Positions 1 to 11,581 of a stretch of DNA of 64,000 bases are shown here, piece by piece. This DNA comes from Cryptomeria japonica (lineage: Eukaryota > Streptophyta > Pinopsida > Cupressales > Cupressaceae): assembly GCF_030272615.1 (NCBI RefSeq), contig NC_081406.1, forward strand, positions 477,922,900 to 477,986,899. The letters run 5' to 3'. How positions within the stretch are numbered: position 1 is the stretch's first letter; each line of letters starts with the position of its first letter. Under the pieces are notes generated by a model, which was not told the DNA's origin, searched no databases, and was given only the letters and a program-made list of their open reading frames with translations. The position numbers and the translations under genes were made by a program.

Positions 1-1948
1 ATCAACATAGTCCTAGCAGCTTCAACCAATGACCAGTTGTTTCTCTCCACTATACCATTATGTTGTGGTGTCCTTGGTGCAGAAAGTTGCCGCTTGATAC
101 CATTATCATCACAATATTTAGTGAACTCTGCAGAATTGAATTCACTACCTTGATCTGTTCTTAGACACTTTATCTTTTTGCCAGTCTCTTTCTCAGCTAA
201 CGCTCTGAATGCCTTGAATTTACCAAAAGATTCATTCGTATCCTTCAAGAATGTGACCCACATCATCCTTGAGCAATCATCAGTGAAGATCATGAAGTAT
301 CTGTCACCTTGAATGCTTCTTAATCTTATTGGTCCACATAGATCTATATGTACCAAATCTAACAAGTGCTCTGTTGAGAAGGACTTGCTCTTAAAAGTTG
401 AACAAGTCATCTTTCCTAGTTGACATTCTTTACAAAGAGCATTAACCAGTTTGTCTAGCTGAGGAAGACCTCTTACTATCTTAGACTTGCTTACTTTAAC
501 AATATTGTCAAAATTTATATGACAAAGTCTCTTATGTCAAAGCCATCTATCATCTATTTTTGCAATCAAACAGTTGCTAAATTTTTGATTGAGATGAAAT
601 AGATTACCTCTGGTCAGTTTCCCGGTTGCAATCAATTCACCTTTGTTGTCAAAGATTTTGCACATTCCATTTCTAAACTTCAGTGGGTATCCTTTGTCAT
701 TAAGTTGTGCCACACTTAAAATATTATGCTTTGGGCCTTCAACCCAATAGACATCATCATCACTACTCTTCCCATTAAGAGAAATAACTCCCTTACCTTT
801 AACCATACAGGGTGAGTCATTACCAAATTTGACAACACCACCATCAAATTCCTTTCGGGAAATAAATTTGCTCTGATCACCAGTCATGTGATGTGAACAA
901 CCACTATCAATGTTCCAATCATTAGAGTTATCCATTCTGGATACTAGTGCCTTCTAATCTGATATTTCTTCCTTAATAGATACAAACACAATATCTTCAC
1001 TAGCATCATCATCAGATTCTTCATCAGTAATACCACTGTCAATAACTAAAAGACAATCTCTCTTACCTTTACCCTTATACTTCTTAAATTTCTCTCTCTT
1101 GTATTCATTTTCAGCATTAGGGCAATTTGCTTCTATATGATGAATCTTGTTGCATGCAAAACATTTTAAAGGTAGCTTACCTCTATATTTACCAGTGCCT
1201 CTAGGTAGTCTTTTTGCCAACAATGCTTCAAGTTCCACTAAGTTGTCTTCCTCTTCAGCATCTCTGCTAGATCTAGATTCATATTATGGCCAGTATCTCT
1301 ACTTCTTCTCATAGAGACAGAAGCTCTAAATGCAGATTCTGATTTCTGTACACTACCATCATAGCCATTTAGTTCAAAAGCAGTAAGTTTGCCAATAATA
1401 AAGTCAAGAGTTACCTTTGTCTTGTCAATGGATTTCAGCTCCTGATTAGCTGCAACTTGGATAGCATAGTCCGGTAGCAGGGTTCTCAGTACCTTAATGA
1501 TTACTATGGCATCTTCCACTTTCCCTCTTGCACTCTTTATCTCACCAACTATCTCTTTAATCTTTTGAACTTAGTGCTGGATATTCTCACCTTCAGACAT
1601 TCTCATGGCATCAAACTTTCATCTTAAACTCACCTCTTTGGCAATCTTAACATGTTCACCACTACTATAAATCTCTTCTAATTTCTTCAATACTTCATAT
1701 GTAGTTTCAAGGCCATGAACATCTACATATTCAACATCAGACAGGGAACTAATAATAGCTTCTAATGCCTGGTGATTTTCTTGTTGTTCTTTCTTCTGAT
1801 CATCAATCAGGGGTCCAATAGGTGTAGTATACTTATTTTCTATATGATCCCAACACTGACTACCAAGACTCTTAATGTAAATCTTCATTCTGTCACTCCA
1901 TATTCTATAGTTATCTTTGTTAAACTTTCAACCTTCTTTCTTCATCAT
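1..1948 (-). pseudogene. CopA gag-protease-integrase (Ty1/copia), 5' part, decayed
   Basis: Read on the minus strand, this is the start of a copia polyprotein. It begins at an ATG at 1948 just inside the primer site; a TGA follows a few codons later. In order come a Gag helical region (1888-1240), a CX2CX4HX4C zinc knuckle (CFACNKIHHIEANC, near 1160), an acidic stretch, the protease motif DSGCSHHMTG (near 890), the Gag-pre-integrase HHCC region and an integrase core with D, D and E residues (LRTDQGSEF, then PQHNGIVER). The integrase runs off the left edge. Breaks: stops or frameshifts near 1930, 1618, 1570, 1240, 953 and 538, the last a Trp-to-TGA change before the HHCC histidine. Gag closely parallels that of CopB, so they are sister families. 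It cannot make a full polyprotein. Confidence 0.9.
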
Positions 1949-1962
1949 GATCTAATACCAAT
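1949..1962 (-). other. CopA primer-binding site, degenerate
   Basis: On the minus strand it reads TGGTATTAGATC directly after the LTR end. The usual copia primer site, complementary to initiator tRNA-Met, is TGGTATCAGAGC, so two positions have changed. It fixes the element's orientation (minus) and the inner LTR border at 1963. Confidence 0.7.
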
Positions 1963-2148
1963 TGATGGTATGATGAAAGAATAAGTATCCAGTAAAATAC
2001 TGCGAGGGGTGGGGGGGTGAATTAGTATATTGAAAAATTGATACAAAGTTCCCAAACTCAAACTCGGTCAAACAAAGTAAACATATCTCAGTCAAGATCA
2101 ATATTCATAAGAATACTTGACATCAACCGGTTTAACTGTCATGACAAC
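1963..2148 (-). repeat. CopA 5' LTR, left piece
   Basis: This LTR piece starts with TG beside the primer site and stops at the CopB insertion. It contains a G-tract (2004-2017) flanked by ATACT (1997-2001) and AGTAT (2024-2028), the weak form of a hairpin seen in CopD and CopE. The rest of the LTR resumes at 9178. Confidence 0.8.
2144..2148. other. CopB target-site duplication, left copy
   Basis: ACAAC immediately left of CopB. The identical ACAAC is at 9173-9177, right of CopB. A 5-bp duplication is normal for copia integration. Confidence 0.9.
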
Positions 2149-3644
2149 TATTAGTTTTGATACATGATCTAAAGTATAGATGCCAATAGCTAATAAGATG
2201 AGAGGGGAGGGTGAATCATACAAACTTAAACTTCCATAAAATCAACAGATTCAACATCGGTAACTTATACTTCAGCAACTTAACCAAAAAACTATTAAAC
2301 ATGCAAACTTAAGAACACATAATAATTGCAACACTCATAACACTAGATTTAATGTGGAAACCCAAATAGGGAAAAACCACTATGGTATTTCAGACCCACT
2401 AAGAAATATACTCTTCTAGAGTATGCTCGCTTAAAAGCAAATCCTGTTAAAGATTACAAACACATTGCTAGATGTGACCCGGTTAAGGGATTTCCCTCAG
2501 ATTTGTTAGGATCTTCACATTGTTAGAAGTGACCTTGTTAAAGGATTTCAAACACTCTCTTTAGAATGTTACCTTGCTAGAGGGTTTACATATAAGACTG
2601 TTAAGTCCACTCGGTTAAGAGATTTTCTGTCACTTACAAAATAAAAGTAATAAAATCTATCTGCAACTTCACATCTAAAATGCTAAAGAAAATTCTTATT
2701 TGCTCAAAACAATCTAGTCATAAGACTTATCTTGTCCCTTTGCTAGGCTCTCTACTCTATTAGTCAAACAGGTCTTCAAGCTTCTGTACTTGGTAATCAC
2801 TATGTAGCATCCCTATGCATACACTTTCTTGCATACATTGTTTATTAACAATTCCTTATTTATAAACAATTGCTAACTGCTAAATCTCCTTGATCACATT
2901 TCCCATGATCAATATTAGCCATCAGATCTTCAAACTTGACTAGGTTCAATGTATCCTTCCGATCTAAAAATGTTTTACCTTACCTCGGGACTTGCATTCC
3001 CATCTTGGAACATGCATAAGGTTATTGCGGTTCAATATGCGTTGTAGATCTTCCTGTTGATTTTCCTTCGCCATAGATCCTTAACAAACTTCATTCACGG
3101 CATACCAATCATTTATACATCTCCAGCTAATCGTTGTCCTTCATTAAATAATGTTGTTATCCATCCCATGCGCACTATCATAACTCGGTTGTAACTCGAT
3201 AAATACTAAACTTTACTCGGTAGACATTTCGCCTTCATTAACCGATATCGATAACCTTAGGGTTTACCAACAAGGTTCCTTGCTCGGTGACATAGTCTAG
3301 TATAAACCTTACAATCAACAACATATGTAGGGTATCAAAACAATCTAAACATCATGATCTCATCATTTTCTAACTTGGTAATAGTTGCCCATTGAATAAC
3401 TTATTCCTCCCTTTATTCATCACATTCTTTCTGTGTCTTTTACCGACATCTTAATTCTCTTCTAATCAATCTTCTCAAGATATGGCAACATCATACTAAA
3501 TCAGATAATCAATTTCTTGACATCAATGACAAAATAGTGTTATAAAGATAGTTATCATCCTTCTTTAGTTATATCAATAATCTTCAACAACCTTCTCAAT
3601 ATCCTTATTGAATATCAACAATCTTTCTTACTGTAATGTCAACA
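2149..3644 (-). repeat. CopB 3' LTR
   Basis: Matches 7678-9172 from end to end. The outer TG is mutated to TA (2149-2150); the inner end is CA at 3644, next to the polypurine tract. Inside are repeated gap-spaced words of the form TTAARGGATTT and the conserved block TGGAAACCCAAATAGGGAAA also found in the other copia LTRs. Confidence 0.92.
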
Positions 3645-3951
3645 ATCTCCCCCTTTGGCATTGATGGAAAAACCAACAATTAATTAGTAATACCAACAAG
3701 ATATTCAAATTGATTTAGATTCAAATTGATGTTAGACTTCTCCTGTTATGCTTTAGCTATTGTCTTCTGAAGTCTTCTCCATTTTCAATAGGCTTCTGAG
3801 CTGTTGACTTGCATTTAGTCTTCTTCATTTTGCAATCTACTCCCCCTATCATTAGTCTTCTGTTATTTCCATCATTCAGGGCTTTATCATGCAGTCAACC
3901 ATTTAATCTTGCAATTATTTAGTCTTCTCCCCCTTTGACAACAATGCCAAA
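3645..3951 (-). other. CopB polypurine tract and two further C-tract copies
   Basis: ATCTCCCCCTTTGGCATTGA borders the 3' LTR; on the minus strand this is the purine-rich second-strand primer. Two more tracts of the same kind follow at about 3837 (CTCCCCCTATC-like) and 3925 (CTTCTCCCCCTTTGACAACA). CopD and CopE have the same three-tract arrangement. Confidence 0.75.
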
Positions 3952-4152
3952 AAGTAAAAGAACTAAATCATGATTCCTTCCTTTATGAAGTGATTTGCCT
4001 TGCTGTGTAACATCTTAGTCTCGGTCAGATCAACTTGTCTCTATTCATTTTTCCTACCCAACTTTAGGTGACCTCCTAAAGTGCGTAAATCAACATCAAT
4101 CCACACATAATATTCTGTAGATTCATCAAATTGATGCTTTCATCGAACTCGG

Positions 4153-5123
4153 TCAGTGAGTAGAAGATAGGGGTAGGACCCCTAACTTGTTTTTGAGATA
4201 CTCAAAAGTGTCTTTTGGCAGTGGCTTTGTGAAGATGTATGCTAATTGCTCCTTTGAATTGATATATTCCAGCACAACTTTCTTCTCTTGAACTTCTTCT
4301 TTGAGATAGTGATACTTTATAGATATATGCTTTGTCTTAGAATGCATCACTAGATTCTTTGAAGTGTTAATGGCACTAGTATTATCACAGAATATAGTTA
4401 CTAGCTCGGTAACTTTCTCATTTATACCTTCCAACAGTTGTTTGATCCATGCTATATTGGTACAATTCAATGCTGCAGCAACATATTCAACTTATGTTGT
4501 CGATTGAGAAATACATCCTTGTTTCTTGCTAAGCCAACTTACTAGTCTTTCTCCCAAAAAGAAAGCTCCACCACTTGTGCTTTTCCTATCATCTATGTTG
4601 CTTGCCTAATCAGCATCAGTATAAACTTTTAAATCAAAATTATTTCTTTTTCCATATACTAAGCCATAATCTTCAGTGCCGCTCAGGTATCTGAAAATTC
4701 TCTTGATTGCTGTCATATGAGTTTCCTTGGGATCTGTAGAGAATCTTGCTACAATACCTACTGCATGTGCTATATCTGGTCTACTATGCACAACATATTG
4801 CAATTTTCCAATCATAGATCGGTAAAGTGTCTCATCAATAGATGCAGATTCATCATTCTTTGATAATTTATAGTTAGTAGTCATAGGAGTACTTACTGGT
4901 TTAGAATCCTCCATTCCAAATTTCTTCAAGATTTCCTTTATGTACATGGATTGAGTAATGAAAATCTTATCTTTCACTTGCAATATCTATAAACCTATAA
5001 AATACTTATCATCACTAGATCATCCGTATCTCCTATAATCTGACTTGATGCATGATGTCTTCTGACATACTTAGATAATATAGGCTCGGTAGGTTCTGTA
5101 TGATCTTCTTCATCACTCAGTAG
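4153..5123 (-). pseudogene. CopB reverse transcriptase remnant and RNase H
   Basis: Near 5120-5000 the frame holds the linker typical of the start of copia RT (RRHHASSQIIGD). It then jumps within about 30 bp, across stop codons, to the far C-terminal part of RT (FITQSMYIKEILKKFGM, near 4950). The central RT catalytic region with its YVDD box is absent, so a few hundred residues are deleted. RNase H follows: the SRPDIAHAVG region, TDAD, an in-frame stop at about 4604, then ALNCTNIAWIKQLL, FCDNTSAI and HSKTKHISIKYH, ending at 4153. This deletion makes the element non-autonomous. Confidence 0.88.
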
Positions 5124-5953
5124 CTAGACATTATCTTCATTTTCTTCAGCAGTATTCTCGGTAGGACTGCTTGGTTGAACATAAACAAATTCTTCATAAT
5201 CTTTTGGTTCTTTCGAATTTCCTTCATCATTTCTTTCTGCAAATTCATCAATTTTCACATTTGCACTTTCCACTATTTTGTTAGATGATTTGATTAGACA
5301 TTTAAATGCTTTACTTCTAGAAGAATAACCAAGAAATGTTCCTTCTTCACTTTTCTGATCAAACTTTCCATTTTTGTCATCTTTGTGAACATAGCATCTA
5401 CTTCCAAAGATTTTAAAGTAACTTACATTAGGTTTCTTGTCATACCAGATCTCATAAGGTGTCTTCATGGTTCCTTTCTTCAGTTGAACTCGGTTCAGGG
5501 TGTAAACAGCAGTGCTGATTGCTTCTCTCCAAAATGTTTGAGGTACCCTCTTTTCTATCATCAAGGTTCTTGCACAATCCACAATTGATCTATTTCTTCT
5601 CTCAGCTATCCCATTTTGCTGGGGTGTTCTCGATGCAGATACTTGCCTCTTTATACCATGATCATTGCAGTATAAGTTAAATTCATCAGAAGTGAATTCT
5701 CCTCCTCTATCAGATCTAAGACATTTCAGTTGTCTTCCTGTTTCATTTACAACTCTTGCCTTGTACCATTTGAACATTTGAAAAGCTTCTGATTTTTCTT
5801 TTAAAAACATAACTGACATCATCCTTGAGTAATCATCCACAAATAATATGAAATATTTATCACCATAATAACTTAAACTTTCATAGGACCAAAAAGATCA
5901 GTGTGTACTAGATCTAAAATTCCTTTAGAAGTGTAGGACTTACTTGTAAAGCT
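5124..5953 (-). pseudogene. CopB integrase core and C-terminal region
   Basis: Integrase on the minus strand. The first catalytic aspartate lies in LVHTDLFGP, in another frame before 5840. VDDYSRMMSVMF starts the long open stretch, then LRSDRGGEF (second D) and PQQNGIAERRNR (catalytic E). The copia-type C-terminal region FKIFGSRCYVH and FLGYSSRSKAFKC follows, then an acidic tail ending at 5124. A frameshift near 5860-5880 separates the first D from the rest; a stop at 5954 separates the protein from Gag. All three catalytic residues are present in sequence. Confidence 0.9.
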
Positions 5954-7612
5954 TTATCTTGTCATCTTACCCATCTGGCATCCTCGACACATAGCATTCT
6001 CAAGTTTTTCAAGACTTGGTAGACCTCTTACTCGGTGCTTCTTACCTATTTTGATCAGATTATCAAAATTTACATGACAAAACCTTTTATGCCATAACCA
6101 AGTATCATCTATCTTTGCATAAAGACACTTGTTCTGAGTTGAGTGAAGATGAAATGTATTACCTTTTGTTTGTGTCCCGGTAGCAGCTATCTTTCCATGT
6201 TTGTCATGAACTTTGACAATTCCTTTCTGAAATTCTATTCGGTATCCTGTATTGTTTAGTTGTGCTACACTCAACAAATTGTATTTCAATCCTTCAACCC
6301 AGTATACATCATCACATTTAGCATTGTCAATAAGTGTTATAGATCCTTTACCTTTTACCAGACATGGTGCATCATTACCAAATCTTACATAGCCTCCATC
6401 GTAGTCTTCTAATTTAACAAACTTGTGTTTATCACCTGTCATATGATGTGAGCATCCACTATCTATGATCCAAGAATCATTATTATTTATGTGAGATATT
6501 AGGGCTTTTTCTTCATACCTTTCCTCTTCAAATCCATCTTTAATAGCCACATAAACGACTTCCTCAGTATCAGTTTCATCATATTTGTCATCGCTGGATT
6601 CCTCATCTGCTACTAGACATGTCTTTCTATCTCTCCTTCTGAAATCTCGGTGTCCTCTGTATTGGTTATCTTTCTGTCTATTATCTCGGTATTCTCTCTT
6701 TTCACTAGATTCTTTGTCAGGGCAGTTAGAAGCCATATGTCCTATTTTATCACAATTGAAACATTTTAAAGGTAGCTTTCCTTTATACTTACCTTTTCCT
6801 CTCGGTAACCTTCTGGCTAATAATGCTTCAAATTCTTCTTGCTTCTTGATTCCCTCATACAGTCTATGCACTTTTTCCATGTTCATGCGAAATATTTCAC
6901 TTGTTCCACTGTGATCCCCTTTAGAGTACTTACTCATTCTATCATTGTAATCATCAAATTCACTAATATGAAAAGAACTGAATGCAAATTCTACTTTATT
7001 TACCGAAGACCCACTGTTATCAAAATTACTTAACTCAAATGCATGTAGCTTACCAATAGTAGCATCCAAAGAAACTAGCATGTTAGGTACAGATCTCAAT
7101 TCATTGATTGCAGAGACTTGAATAGCATAAGCTGGTAGATGGGTTTTCAACAACTTACTTGTTATATCCTTTTCTTCAATAGTTCCACCTGCTCCTTTAA
7201 TTTGATTGACAATCTCCTTTAGTCTTGTACTGTATTGGGTTATGTTCTCACCTTCATTCATCCTCATGGATTCAAGTTGTCCTCTTAGACTATCTACTTT
7301 TTCTCTTTGAACATGTTCATCACCTCCACACACAGATGTGAGCTTAGTCCACATTGCTTTTGCATCATTGCAGCCTTCTAGATCATTAAACTCTGAGTCG
7401 GTCAATGCTGATGTTATTTCAATCATAGCTTGAATATGTTCTTGCTTTGCTTTAATCTCTTCCAAGGTCATAGGGTTGGTGCTCAGTAGAATGTAATCAT
7501 TCTCCAGATAATATGTTGCATATTCTCCAATTCCTGATAAATGTAGCTTCATCATTTTCTGCCATGTGGAGAAACTTGACTTGTTCAGCTTCGGTGCATC
7601 CCTTTTATACAT
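5954..7612 (-). pseudogene. CopB Gag, protease and integrase zinc-binding region
   Basis: A 552-residue open frame, the best preserved in the element. Residues 1-200 are the alpha-helical Gag of the UBN2/Retrotran_gag_2 type (HLPAYAIQVSAINELRS). A CCHC knuckle spans C284, C287, H292 and C297, followed by an Arg/Asp-rich stretch. The aspartic protease motif DSGCSHHMTG starts at D384. The Gag-pre-integrase domain has H508, H513, C542 and C545. The ORF ends in a stop just after the HHCC region where copia polyproteins normally continue into the integrase core. The start lies about 50 bases inside the primer site, as usual for copia. Confidence 0.93.
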
Positions 7613-7663
7613 CTTCGGATCTTTGCCTCAAGTACCTTTAAAAATTTTCTTCCAGAGTCCAAA

Positions 7664-7675
7664 GCTCTGATACCA
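7664..7675 (-). other. CopB primer-binding site (initiator tRNA-Met)
   Basis: GCTCTGATACCA on the plus strand is TGGTATCAGAGC on the minus strand, the standard copia primer site, two bases inside the LTR end at 7678. Confidence 0.93.
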
Positions 7676-7677
7676 AT

Positions 7678-9172
7678 TGTTAGTTCTGATACTTGATGTA
7701 AAGTACAAATACCAATAGCTAATAAGATGAGAGGGGGGGTGAATCATACAAACTTAAACTTCCATAAAATCAATAGATTCAACCTCGGTAACTTATACTT
7801 CAGCAACTTAACCAAAAAACTGTTAAACATGCAAACTTAGGAACACATAATCATAACAACACTCATAACACCAAATTTAACATGGAAACCCAAATAGGGA
7901 AAAACCACTATGGGATTTTGGACCCACTAAGAAATATACTCTTCTAGAGTATGCTCGCTTAAAAGCAAATCTTGTTAAAGATTACAAACACATTACTAGA
8001 TGTGACCCGGTTAAGGGATTTCCCTCAGATCTGTTAGGATCTTCACTTTGTTATAAGTGACCTTGTTAAAGGATTTCAAACACTCTCTTTAGAATGTTAC
8101 CTTGCTAGAGGGTTTACATATAAGACTGTTAAGTCCACTCGGTTAAGAGATTTTCTGTCACTTACAAGATAACAGTAATAAAATCTATCTGCAACTTCAC
8201 ATCTAAAATGCTAAAGCAAATTCTTATTTGCTCAAAACAATCTAGTCATAAGACTTATCTTGTCCCTCTGATAGGCTCTCTACTCTATTATTCAAACAGG
8301 TCTTCAAGCTTCTGCGCTTGGTAATCACTATGTAGCATCCCTGTGCATACACTTTCCTGCATACATTGTTTATTAACAATTCCTTATTTATAAACAATTG
8401 CTAACCACTAAATCTCCTTGATCACATTTCCCATGATCAATATTAGCCATCAGATCTTCAAACTTGACTAGGTTCAATGTATCCTTCCGATTTGAAAATG
8501 TTTTACCTTACCTCGGGACTTGCATTCCCATCTTGGAACTTGCATAAGGTTATTGCGGTTCAATATGCGCTGTAGATCTTCCTATCGATTTTCCTTCGCC
8601 ATAGATCCTTAACAAACTTCATTCACGGCATACCAATCATTTATACATCTCTAGCTAATCATTGTCCTTCATTAAATAATGCTTTTATCCATACCATGCG
8701 CACTGTCATAACTCAATTGTAACTTGGTAAATACTAAACTTTACTCGGTAGACATTTCGCCTTCATTAACCGATATCGATAACCTTAGGGTTTACCGACT
8801 AGGTTCCTTTCTCAGTGACATAGTATAGTATAAACCTTACAATCAACAACATATGTAGGATATCAAAAAAATCTAAACATCATGATCTCATCATTATCTA
8901 ACTCGGTAATAGTTTCCCATTGAATAACTTATTCCTCCCTTTATTCATCATATTCTTTCTATGTCTTTTACCGACATCTTAATTCTCTTCTAATCAATAT
9001 TCTCAAGATATGGAAACATCATACTCAATCAGATAATCAATTTCTTGACATCAATGACAAAATAATGTTATAAAAATAGTTATCATCCTTCTTCAGTTAT
9101 ATCAATAATCTTCAACAACCTTCTCAATATCCTTATTGAATATCAAAAATCTTTCTTACTGTAATGCCAACA
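7678..9172 (-). repeat. CopB 5' LTR
   Basis: TG at 7678 and CA at 9172; matches the 3' LTR throughout. On the minus strand the U5 end is at 7678. A G-tract flanked by ATGA and TCAT lies about 50 bp inside. A TGGG/CCCA pair (7911-7914, 7923-7926) matches the second hairpin found in the other copia LTRs. Confidence 0.93.
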
Positions 9173-9177
9173 ACAAC
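9173..9177. other. CopB target-site duplication, right copy
   Basis: ACAAC, identical to 2144-2148. Confidence 0.9.
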
Positions 9178-10300
9178 TTTAATAGTAAACAACTTCAATC
9201 TTGTAAACATCAACAATGCTTAATCATAACTCAACATATTCATCTCTCAAAGCTTCCACTTAACATGCCTTATCAAAAGTTAACCAAATCAACAAATAAG
9301 ATCACAACCACAAAAGCATTCAACACTTGACACAAATGTTTATATGTGGAAGACCCAAATAGGTAAAAACCACGGTGAGATGAGACTCACAAGGATAGCT
9401 ATCTGAACTCTTCTGAAGTTCGCCCTGTTAGGAGCCAAGCTTGTTAAAGATTTACAATAAGTCCTATTAAGAGCTATTTTCGGTTAGGAATCAGCCGGTT
9501 AAGGGATTTACAAATATGCCTTGATTAAAAGCACAATACCCTATTAGGAGTAACCTCGATGGAGAATTTAAGAATCCAAGCTCATGGACCACCTTGTTAG
9601 AGCTTACCTGATTAAGGTATTTCACTTCTGTTGTAATTGTTAGAAAACAATAGGTTTACTTAATCTGTCTGAGTAGCACTACATTTGCTTGATCAGATCC
9701 TTCTAAGTTTCAATCTGCCTTCACTCAACATGTAGATCCATTCACTGGTTAGGCAATTACACACTCAACAGGTTTTCATCAATCTTGCCAACAACCTTTA
9801 CAAACAACTTCATCGACCTTAAATAGAAATTAATTAGGTCAATAACATGGCAAAAACCTAATTCTCATCATCAAGATTACAAACAAGTTGATACAATCTT
9901 GACCGTTAGAAATCATGACAATCTCTTCACATTCTTCAAGAAAATTCCAAAAATAAATGCACCAAAACAATTTGAACATATCCTTATACAATGATCACAC
10001 GTGTCTCCATCATTACCACTTATCAGATAATAAACCAACAAACTTGATCGATTAGGGTTTAATAGTTGATAGGGTTTACCGGTTACATTACATAGAAAGG
10101 TTTAACCCTTTACATTGGTTCACCAGTTCACCTCACAAATTTAGCACACTGGTTTACAACATCTTCCACAAATCTCTTCTTACCAGTTACTTGCCAATAT
10201 CAAAAACAACAATTTCAGCAATAACATGAATACCATTACCGATTCAATTGACATTAATGCAATCTCTATGCAAAATACCAACACACTCAAAATACCAACA
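9178..10300 (-). repeat. CopA 5' LTR, right piece
   Basis: Continuation of the LTR begun at 1963-2148; it ends in CCAACA at 10300. Total LTR length without CopB is about 1.3 kb. It carries GTGAG (9375-9379) paired with CTCAC (9386-9390), and modules with TTAAAGATTT or TTAAGGGATTT words between 9420 and 9630. The next five bases, GTGAG (10301-10305), are the expected target duplication; the other copy is outside the window. Small ORFs here are spurious. Confidence 0.82.
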
Positions 10301-10305
10301 GTGAG

Positions 10306-10608
10306 TAGGTATTTTACTTAGAGGTTCTAGGTAAATCGAGTTGGTCATTTGTTGTTAGACATGATCCAAGAGGAAGGCCAGTAAAGTATAATGTGGTGGA
10401 AGAAGAAGATACCAAAGAACTAGAAGATGATCTAGATGATGATCAAGATCAACAGTTAGTTGATGGTGTGCCCGAGGAAGATGTCGAAGAGGAGGAATTG
10501 GATCATGATGATATAGGAGTTAATGTTCATGAAGATGATATCTGTGTGGATGATGATATTATCAAAACTGATATCAATGACGATGATGGTGATATGACCA
10601 ATCCTTAA
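10306..10608 (+). pseudogene. CACTA-transposase-like C-terminal fragment with acidic tail
   Basis: The plus frame opens at 10309 directly right of the CopA border and reads VFYLEVLGKSSWSFVVRHD, then GRPVKYNV and about 70 very acidic residues rich in Asp and Glu, ending at TAA 10606-10608. The VFYL...SW.FV pattern resembles the region just before the C-terminus of plant CACTA (En/Spm, TNP2-like) transposases, where a similar VFYV motif is common. The upstream part is lost where CopA inserted. No ATG is available. Alternative: the end of some other acidic host protein. Confidence 0.5.
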
Positions 10609-10770
10609 AATATCAAATTTGAATCAGATGATATAGACAAAGAGTTGGATGAAGAAGAAGATCAATGATATTGAAATGTATGAGTTATGTGATTATATTA
10701 TCTATTTGATATTGATTTCTTGATAGAATTATATTTGAATTATATGGTTACATAATTAATTCATGATGCT
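10609..10770 (+). repeat. 3' flank of the CACTA-like fragment, copy 1
   Basis: GATGATATAGACAAAGAGTT and the next 140 or so bases recur, with few changes and in the same orientation, at about 26533-26692. This copy joins directly to the acidic ORF. Confidence 0.8.
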
Positions 10771-11239
10771 TTTAACTTTTATGCCATATGTATCATGATA
10801 ATCCAACCATGTAACAACATATATAATTTCTTCACACAGATATTTAAAGCAGAAATGATCAATTGTAGATAATAACAACATAGAACTAATTTTAAAATGA
10901 AAACATCCACAACACCATTTGCAAATAAGGAAACTATTTTTTGTATATTACTTCTGAAAATAAGAGTATTGTTCTTGGAACATGAGAACTGCTTGAAACT
11001 TGAACTTCTAAAAACTTGTAAAAGCTTAAAAACATATATCAACTTTCCCTTTGTAAATAATTACATCAAGTACTTATAACACATCATAGGGTTACACCAT
11101 TTGAAAAAGTCTTTTGGAAACAAATTAAACATTAATCTTTAAATTAAAGTAGTTATCATCTAGTAAGGCACAAATGCACTTTGGTTAAGTGTGCCAAGTA
11201 TTTCTCGTTGAAATGAGTATCACAGTCATGAACACTATC
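10771..11239. other. AT-rich spacer
   Basis: Sequence between the CACTA-side repeat and the 3' end of gene X. The ORFs here are short, overlap on both strands and have no recognisable motif. Nothing supported. Confidence 0.5.
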
Positions 11240-11581
11240 TCATGTCTCCACCTCCATCAGCACCATGCCCTCCATGTAGTTTGTCACCTTGTCAATGTCC
11301 TCAGCTTTGGCAGCTTTCATTGCATCCTTGAGCACCTATTGGCATTCCCCAATCCATTCCACTTTCTCCTTCTGATCTCCATCTTCATCAAGCAAAGGGG
11401 GGATGTCGTTTGATCCATCACCAAGTAAATCAGCACCCTCAGATCTTAGAGCCTTCAAATATTTCTTTATCAGTTGTTCACAATTCTACATAGCCTCAGG
11501 GTCTGGTTCATCTTTGCCCTGAATATTTTTAAGTTGTTCATGCAGTCACTCATCCAATCTCTCATTCTCCTCGATGACAGT
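11240..11581 (-). pseudogene. Gene X, 3' part (C-terminal helix-rich end)
   Basis: The minus strand continues the reading frame interrupted by TatA. Across the ACAGT duplication the frame runs from the left end of 22003-24547 into IEENERLDE, then KNIQGKDEPDPEA, LKALRSEGADLLGDG, LLDEDGDQKEKVEW and DIDKVTNYMEG, ending at TGA 11240-11242. It is charged and probably helical. Three in-frame stops (after RLDE, EAM and GECQ) show decay. No known family recognised. Confidence 0.7.
11577..11581. other. TatA target-site duplication, left copy
   Basis: ACAGT, repeated exactly at 21998-22002 on the other side of TatA. Confidence 0.92.

Larger units (their letters stand above)
2149..9172 (-). mobile_element. 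CopB: Ty1/copia retrotransposon with deleted reverse transcriptase
   Basis: A 7.0-kb copia element read right to left: 5' LTR (7678-9172), tRNA-Met primer site, Gag-protease ORF, integrase, remnant RT/RNase H, C-rich 3' region, 3' LTR (2149-3644). Perfect ACAAC duplications flank it, so both ends are original. It sits inside the CopA LTR and is younger than CopA. The two LTRs (1496 and 1495 bp) are very similar by eye. Because most of the reverse transcriptase is missing, it could move only with enzymes supplied by a relative. Confidence 0.93.

Noticed and set aside
9136-9330. Plus ORF spanning the CopB/CopA junction
   Set aside because: Crosses a transposon insertion border and is not conserved.
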